Shown here: one piece after another, positions 54,537 to 58,891 of the stretch
How positions within the stretch are numbered: the stretch's first letter is position 1
Layout: each line of letters opens with the position of its first letter
Assembly (NCBI GenBank): GCA_031291415.1
Contig: JARLJB010000041.1
Span: forward strand, 1 to 58,891
Length of the DNA: 58,891 nucleotides
Source: Telmatospirillum sp.
Lineage (GTDB): Bacteria > Pseudomonadota > Alphaproteobacteria > Rhodospirillales > Magnetospirillaceae
Direction of reading: 5' to 3'
Translations under genes and position numbers: made by a program
The notes under the pieces: generated by a model
Database searches by the model: none
Seen by the model: only the letters and a program-made list of their open reading frames with translations
What the model was told of the DNA's origin: nothing

Positions 54537-54878
54537 TCAGAACTTGACTGCCGCCGCTTTGCTTTCCGCTTCGGCTTCAGCATCGACCATGTGTTGCCTG
54601 ACCCGCGCTCTGGCTTCAGCCCGAAGCCTTTGGCGGAGGGCTTGAGCTTCGTCAGGGGTATTGATGGTGATGTAGTCGCCGCGTTCGAAATCGGCGCGAC
54701 CGCGTGCGGCTATGGCCTTGATTTCTTCGATCTGCGCTGCGGTGAAAGCCATGTCATCCTCATATCGACGTAACGCTTCGCGCACAACCTCGCTCGCATT
54801 CTGATGGCGTCCCGAGGCGACCTGCTCATCGACAAAAGCCGACAGACGGGGCGTTAGCGAAAAATTCCGACCGGACAT
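54537..54878 (-). CDS. parD: ParD-type antitoxin
   Basis: A 113-residue protein with a ribbon-helix-helix start (FSLTPRLSAFVDEQVASGRHQNASEVVREALRRYEDD split over strand and helix). A longer acidic/basic C-terminal tail (RLRAEARARVRQ, EAEAESKAAAVKF) should wrap the toxin. It should bind its own promoter, as ParD proteins do. ATG 54878 is preceded by GGAGGTGC in the AT-rich stretch of 54880-54930, where the promoter likely sits. Confidence 0.82.
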   Translation of the reverse strand: MSGRNFSLTPRLSAFVDEQVASGRHQNASEVVREALRRYEDDMAFTAAQIEEIKAIAARGRADFERGDYITINTPDEAQALRQRLRAEARARVRQHMVDAEAEAESKAAAVKF

Positions 54879-55200
54879 GTTGCACCTCCACCGGTAGAAT
54901 ATGAGTATGGTATCAAACTTTGACAACGTTCTGCAATTGTCTGCTGCCGGCGTGCTGTTCTGGTGATTTTAGAACGGGATCTCGTTCGGGGCCCACGGAG
55001 GTTCTGCCTTGGGACGGCGGCGTTGCTTCTCGCCGGGCCTTGGCGGATCTGGCAGGCGGAGGGCGCCTCGTTCCCTGTACCATCGAACTTCCCTGCCGAC
55101 AGCGCCACGCAAGAAGTCAGCCATTCGGTCCTCGTAAGGACGAACGGCCGTGACCTATTGGAGTTTGATTTTCTTACCCTTCTTCGTCGTCTTCGGCACT
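54879..55200. other. Intergenic region, no recognised feature
   Basis: About 320 bases between the ParDE promoter and the end of the 55201 glycosyltransferase. Several short frames are open but none looks like a protein I know. On the minus strand just after the glycosyltransferase stop, a +1 frame encodes a lysine-rich tail (KKPGEVPKTTKKGKK) ending at TAG; it may be chance. Confidence 0.4.
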
Positions 55201-56796
55201 TCACCAGGCTTCTTGCCACTGCTGTTGCAGTTCACTGCGAACCCTGACGAGGACGCTGTCCCAATCGTTCAACCGGGATTGCCGGAATTGGCGCAGGCTC
55301 GGATACCATGGACTGGTGTCGCGCCCCAGCAGCCAGCGCCAACAGGGAAAGAAGCGGTTGAGCAGCCAGACCGGCTTTCCCAAGGCTCCGGCCAGATGGG
55401 CGACGGCGGTGTCGACGCTGATGACGAGATCCAATCCGGCGACCAGGGCGGCAGTGTCCGCGAAATCTTCGATATTTTCGGTCCAGTCAATCAGATCCAG
55501 ACAGGATGGCGGGGATTTCAGGCCGTCGGCTGACGTCGCGTATTTTTGTAGAGAGATGAAACGAACATCGGGGATACCGGCCAGCACCCGCAATGCGTCG
55601 GGATCGATCGACCGTTGAGAATTTCGCGGCGTCACCGGCCCTCCCGCCCAGACCAGGCCTACGCGGAAACCGGTGATCGACTCCAGTCGGATTTTCCATT
55701 GGGAGACACGGGAGGGATCCGTTTTCAGGTATGGGATTTGACTTGGGATGTTCGCCAGTGTCGTTCCGAATATTCTCGGCAAGCTTAATAATGGACAATG
55801 ATAATCGAATGACGGAAGAGCATCTCCCCGTGCGACAATCGTTTCAATTCCCGGAATAGTTGAAAGCAAGCCGACGAGAGATCTTGGAACTTCTAAAATA
55901 ACGCGGGTTCTTTCGGCGGCGAGAGAGACGTAGCGGCAGAACTGCAACGTATCGCCAAATCCCTGTTCGGCATGGACAAGCAGGACCTGGTCGTGGCCGT
56001 TTTTTCCCGTCCATAACGGCTGTTGGAAGCCACGGGGCATGGAGGGCGTGTCTTTTGTTCGCCATCGCCACTCATATTGTTTCCAACCTTCTTCGAGGTG
56101 TCCGCCAAGCAGCAGTATTTGTCCCAGTGCCATCCGTAACGACGAATCGCCTGGTTGCCAGCGAATGGCTTGGCGAATCTCGCGTTCCGCGTCGTCGAGC
56201 TTGCCTTGCTCGGCAAGCGCGACCGCACAATTCTTGTGGGCCTCGGCCCGGTCGGGCAGATGCCGGAGGGTCTCCTGGTACCAAACACGGGCCTCGTCAA
56301 ACCGCCCCTGTTCCTGGAGCAGGTTTGCCAAGTTCATGGCGGCAAAGCCATGCGTCGGATCCCTGGACAAGACTGCGTGAAAGGCCGCTTCAGCGTCGGC
56401 GACGGCTCCTTGCGACGACGCGATGCGGCCGATCATCATCTGACTTTCGATATCTCCGGGGTCCAAACGCCATGCCCGTCGGAAGGAGGCAAGAGCCTCG
56501 TCCATCCGTCCGCAAGACCGCAAGGCCAGACCGAGATCGCGGTAAAGTCCCGCCTCCGTGGGTCTCAGGGCGATTGCCCGCGCCAGATGCCCGACCGCCT
56601 CGGCATCGCGTCCGGTTTCGTGGGCCAGGTTTCCAAGAAGATGCAGGCCGGCGGCGTTGTCTGGTTGCGACCGAAGCGCCCGGTGGCAGAGCGCCTCAGC
56701 TTGACCCAACTGGGCCGCCTGTCGATGGGCGGACGCCTGTTCCAGAATTTGACATGCGTTCAGCACGGAACTCTCACACCGAAATATCCCCACCAT
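55201..56796 (-). CDS. TPR-containing glycosyltransferase, second copy
   Basis: A 531-residue paralogue of the 447-1616 gene. About seven TPR units (15-240, for example HGFAAMNLANLLQEQGRF) precede the transferase domain (260-525) with LLVHAEQGFGDTLQF, VGLVWAGGPVTPRNSQRS, DLVISVDTAVAHLAGALGKPVW and SPWYPSLRQFRQ. It starts 28 bases after the repeat-rich secreted protein and should be cotranscribed. The pairing of a TPR-glycosyltransferase with a Thr/Ser/Asn-rich repeat protein suggests that the latter is glycosylated, as in HMW-type adhesin systems; this is inference. Confidence 0.87.
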   Translation of the reverse strand: MVGIFRCESSVLNACQILEQASAHRQAAQLGQAEALCHRALRSQPDNAAGLHLLGNLAHETGRDAEAVGHLARAIALRPTEAGLYRDLGLALRSCGRMDEALASFRRAWRLDPGDIESQMMIGRIASSQGAVADAEAAFHAVLSRDPTHGFAAMNLANLLQEQGRFDEARVWYQETLRHLPDRAEAHKNCAVALAEQGKLDDAEREIRQAIRWQPGDSSLRMALGQILLLGGHLEEGWKQYEWRWRTKDTPSMPRGFQQPLWTGKNGHDQVLLVHAEQGFGDTLQFCRYVSLAAERTRVILEVPRSLVGLLSTIPGIETIVARGDALPSFDYHCPLLSLPRIFGTTLANIPSQIPYLKTDPSRVSQWKIRLESITGFRVGLVWAGGPVTPRNSQRSIDPDALRVLAGIPDVRFISLQKYATSADGLKSPPSCLDLIDWTENIEDFADTAALVAGLDLVISVDTAVAHLAGALGKPVWLLNRFFPCWRWLLGRDTSPWYPSLRQFRQSRLNDWDSVLVRVRSELQQQWQEAW

Positions 56797-56824
56797 TCAT
56801 CGCCAGACACCTTCGGTGGCCACG

Positions 56825-58105
56825 TCAGTGCCAGTTTGCAGTAATGACCGGTTCGAGCTGGGTCGCCTCCAGTGCCGGCAAAGTCGTTTCTCCGAGTGCC
56901 GGTTGCGACAGGCTGGCCATGGCGCTGACCAAATTGGCCACCTGGGTGTTGGCCAGGGCGTGGCCATCCTGGGTTTTGAACGCCCATCCCGTGTGGGGCG
57001 TCGAATACCAGTTTTGCACGACCATCGATTCTGTCGTTCCAATGACGCTAACGTCGAGGTTGTTCCCCTGCTGCGCGAACCAAAGTTGATCGATGGCGAT
57101 TCCCTGGCCGAACTGAAGAGTGTCGGTATTTCCCGCAATGCTGCCCGAGCTGCCGTTTCCGAGAAGAACGGTGCCATTGCTTAAGGACAGACTGTCGCTG
57201 GTGCCATTCAAGGTGAGAGTGTCGCCACTTCCGCCGGTAATGCTGTCGTTATTGCCGGTCACCGTCGTTTGCACGGCGTTGGCGAGAGTGACGGCACCAT
57301 TGCTCACGCCGACCGTGTCGGATGATGCCTTTACGGTGACATTGGCGGAATTTCCGGTGATCGTCAGATTGTCCGATGTGCCGCTGATTGTCAGTGTCGC
57401 ATTGCCCAATGCGGTGATGGTGTCGTTGCTGCCGATGATGGTTGCCGTTTTGGCGGTGACATAAGTATCGGGCAGGCTGATGGTGCCGTTATTCAGACTG
57501 ATGGTCGCATATTGTCCCAGCACCGTCAGCGTATCGCCCGTGCCGCTGCTGGTGAGGACATCGCTGCTGCCGAAGACGGACACCTGACTGTTATCGCCCA
57601 GCGTTACCGTGCCGCTGGTCAGCGTCGCCGTGTCGTCGATTCCCAGAATCGTCAGCCGATCTCCGATGCCGCTTGCCGTGACGACATTCGATGAACCGTT
57701 CAGGATCAGGGAATCATTACTTCCGACGGTGACGCTGTCACTGCTGCCGATCAGCGTAGCCGTAAGAGCCGCCGCCATGGTGACGGTGCCGTTCGACAGA
57801 GACGCGGTGTTGTTGTTGCCGCTCAACGTCAGGGCGTCGCCGCTGCCTCCTGCGATCCGATTGCCGATGCCGGTTACCGTCACGGTGCTGGAGTCTCCGA
57901 GAATGACCGAGCCGCTGGACAGGGTCACCGTATCGGCGGCACCGGTCAGGGTCAGCGTGTCGCCGGTGGTGCCCGTGATGACGTCGCTGTTACCGCTGAT
58001 CGCGGCTTGGTTGGCTGCTCCCAAAGTGACCGTACCACTGGAAAGCGAGACGGTGTTTCCCGACATGGCCAGCGTGACATGGCCGCCAGAGCCATTCAGT
58101 GTCAC
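56825..58105 (-). CDS. Repeat-rich secreted protein, C-terminal part (frameshifted gene)
   Basis: At least 426 residues, open further upstream to about 58195. It is made of about 20-residue units such as DTLTLSGNNNTASLSNGTV, SGNSDVITG and GSNDSLILNGS, with regular Asn/Ser/Thr/Gly spacing. The last 100 residues are different: IDQLWFAQQGNNLDVSVIG, TTESMVVQNWYSTP, GWAFKTQDGHALANTQVANLV and a final TLPALEATQLEPVITANWH. I recognise this domain from other giant repeat proteins, some with RTX-type repeats and type I secretion. No autotransporter barrel is present, so export differs from the 4366 protein. The frame change upstream separates it from its N-terminal part. Probable adhesin or biofilm matrix protein. 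Confidence 0.75.
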   Translation of the reverse strand: MTLNGSGGHVTLAMSGNTVSLSSGTVTLGAANQAAISGNSDVITGTTGDTLTLTGAADTVTLSSGSVILGDSSTVTVTGIGNRIAGGSGDALTLSGNNNTASLSNGTVTMAAALTATLIGSSDSVTVGSNDSLILNGSSNVVTASGIGDRLTILGIDDTATLTSGTVTLGDNSQVSVFGSSDVLTSSGTGDTLTVLGQYATISLNNGTISLPDTYVTAKTATIIGSNDTITALGNATLTISGTSDNLTITGNSANVTVKASSDTVGVSNGAVTLANAVQTTVTGNNDSITGGSGDTLTLNGTSDSLSLSNGTVLLGNGSSGSIAGNTDTLQFGQGIAIDQLWFAQQGNNLDVSVIGTTESMVVQNWYSTPHTGWAFKTQDGHALANTQVANLVSAMASLSQPALGETTLPALEATQLEPVITANWH

Positions 58106-58173
58106 TAGATCCGTGCTGCCATTTATAACTAAGCTGTCATTGCTTCCGGCAGTAATTGTGTCGTTATTCCCGT

Positions 58174-58671
58174 CTATGATGTCGAAAATCCAGAAGAAGC
58201 TATAATATTTCCATTACTTAAATTGACGGTGTTGGTCCCGGCCGTCAATGTCAAGGTATCATTACTTCCACCCTGAATGGTGTCGCCATTTCCCGATATC
58301 GTGGTCACCATGGCGTCCCCGAGGATGATCGTTCCGGAGGTGAGCCCCACCGTGTTGCCATTACCGGTCAGCGTCAGTGTATCGTGGGCACCGCTACTGA
58401 TGACGCTGTCGTTGCCCGTTATCGTCACTTGGGCGGAAGCGGACAGGATGGCCGTGCCGTCGAACAGAGACAGGCTGTTGCCAGCGCCCCCCAGAGTTAC
58501 GACGGCGCCGGTATTGGCCGTCAAGACGTCGGACGTGCCGGTCACCGTGAGCCGTGTGGCGCCTGAGGCCGTGATGGTGTCGTTACTGCCCGAAACCGTC
58601 ACGCCGCCGGCGTTCAGCAAAGTGATTGTCGCGCTATTCAGACCGACCGTGTAAATGTTGCCGCCGGTCAA
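58174..58671 (-). CDS. Repeat-rich secreted protein, N-terminal part (frameshifted gene)
   Basis: At least 165 residues of the same repeat type (VTVSGSNDTITASG, DTLTLTGNGNTVGLTSGTI). The frame is open upstream to 58803, where a TAA stops it; no ATG or GTG lies in that stretch, only TTG 58671, so the true start is unclear. The stop at 58174 is produced by a frame change: with one extra T in the minus-strand TTTT run (plus 58185-58188) the reading continues as …SSGFFDIIDGNNDTITAGSND… into the 56825 frame. Together the two parts give a single protein of about 650 residues. It may be a decayed or phase-varied gene, or a base-calling error. Confidence 0.65.
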   Translation of the reverse strand: MTGGNIYTVGLNSATITLLNAGGVTVSGSNDTITASGATRLTVTGTSDVLTANTGAVVTLGGAGNSLSLFDGTAILSASAQVTITGNDSVISSGAHDTLTLTGNGNTVGLTSGTIILGDAMVTTISGNGDTIQGGSNDTLTLTAGTNTVNLSNGNIIASSGFSTS

Positions 58672-58803
58672 TGTCAGATTGTCACCAGTGCCCCCGGTGA
58701 TGGTGCCTTCCTGGCCGCTGCCGGTCAGGGTGCAGTTGTCACCGATTTGGAGTATCCCTCCGGTGACGGCCGCCTTGTCAGGGGTCCTTTGATCGGGCCT
58801 GAT

Positions 58804-58891
58804 TTAGCAGCGGTGCAAGCAGTGTCGTTTGCACCGGTGTTAGAGACGGTGCGATGACCCAAGTCCAAATTCTGACCGGTGCAGAACGGCG
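58804..58891. other. Window edge, unassigned
   Basis: A short hairpin (CGGTGCAA…TTGCACCG, near 58811-58838) lies here. It could be a terminator of an upstream gene or part of the repeat-protein leader. The sequence stops before a start codon can be placed. Confidence 0.3.

Noticed and set aside
54963-55247. A 94-codon frame with a hydrophobic start in the gap before the 55201 glycosyltransferase
   Set aside because: It begins at a non-ATG codon and overlaps the antisense of a real gene; no support from context.

Overview
The window is GC-rich (roughly 60-65 % by eye) and looks like chromosomal DNA of an alphaproteobacterium, most likely in or near the Rhodospirillales. Reasons are the IalB-family protein, the TPR-glycosyltransferases beside giant repeat proteins, the SoxXYZA/flavocytochrome c set, two EAL/GGDEF sensor proteins and the TfuA-YcaO pair. 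I cannot name a genus. I saw no rRNA, tRNA or CRISPR array.

Layout. 0-0.4 kb: transposase remnant. 0.4-11 kb (minus strand): surface-protein locus with a giant autotransporter, an IalB-like protein, a TPR-sulfotransferase fusion and a TPR-glycosyltransferase. A 12-G tract sits at the autotransporter start. 11.4-15.3 kb (plus): a decaprenyl-phospho-arabinose-type pathway (membrane protein, UbiA-family phosphoribosyltransferase, DprE1-like oxidase, frameshifted DprE2-like reductase). 15.3-15.9 kb: palindromic repeats. 15.9-18.5 kb: PAS-GAF-PAS-GGDEF-EAL protein. 18.9-21.5 kb: groES, a tail-less groEL and a small tail-anchored protein. 21.5-29.3 kb (minus): a closely packed run iorA-iorB-fccA-fccB/soxF-soxX-soxY-soxZ-soxA-ubiD, without soxB. 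29.5-32.5 kb: membrane-bound SBP-PAS-PAS-GGDEF-EAL protein.

32.9-42.1 kb (plus) is the most unusual region. It runs: small protein, YcaO, TfuA, a protein made of two similar halves (probable alpha/beta-barrel), a kinase-AAA-TPR protein, an NmrA/SDR protein and an FHA-GGDEF protein. I read it as a probable YcaO-TfuA thioamidation (RiPP or protein-modification) locus coupled to phospho-signalling and c-di-GMP.

42.1-45.6 kb: pqiA1-pqiA2-pqiB-pqiC lipid-transport operon. 46-53.9 kb: putrescine/GABA module with an ABC importer, a PuuR-like repressor, gabD-like and gabT-like genes. Three near-identical 18-bp sites stand before the importer, the repressor and gabD, and probably tie the module into one regulon. 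53.9-54.1 kb: second copy of the composite repeat. 54.2-54.9 kb: ParDE-type toxin-antitoxin pair. 55.2-58.8 kb (minus): a frameshifted repeat-rich secreted protein followed by a second TPR-glycosyltransferase, echoing the arrangement at the start of the window.
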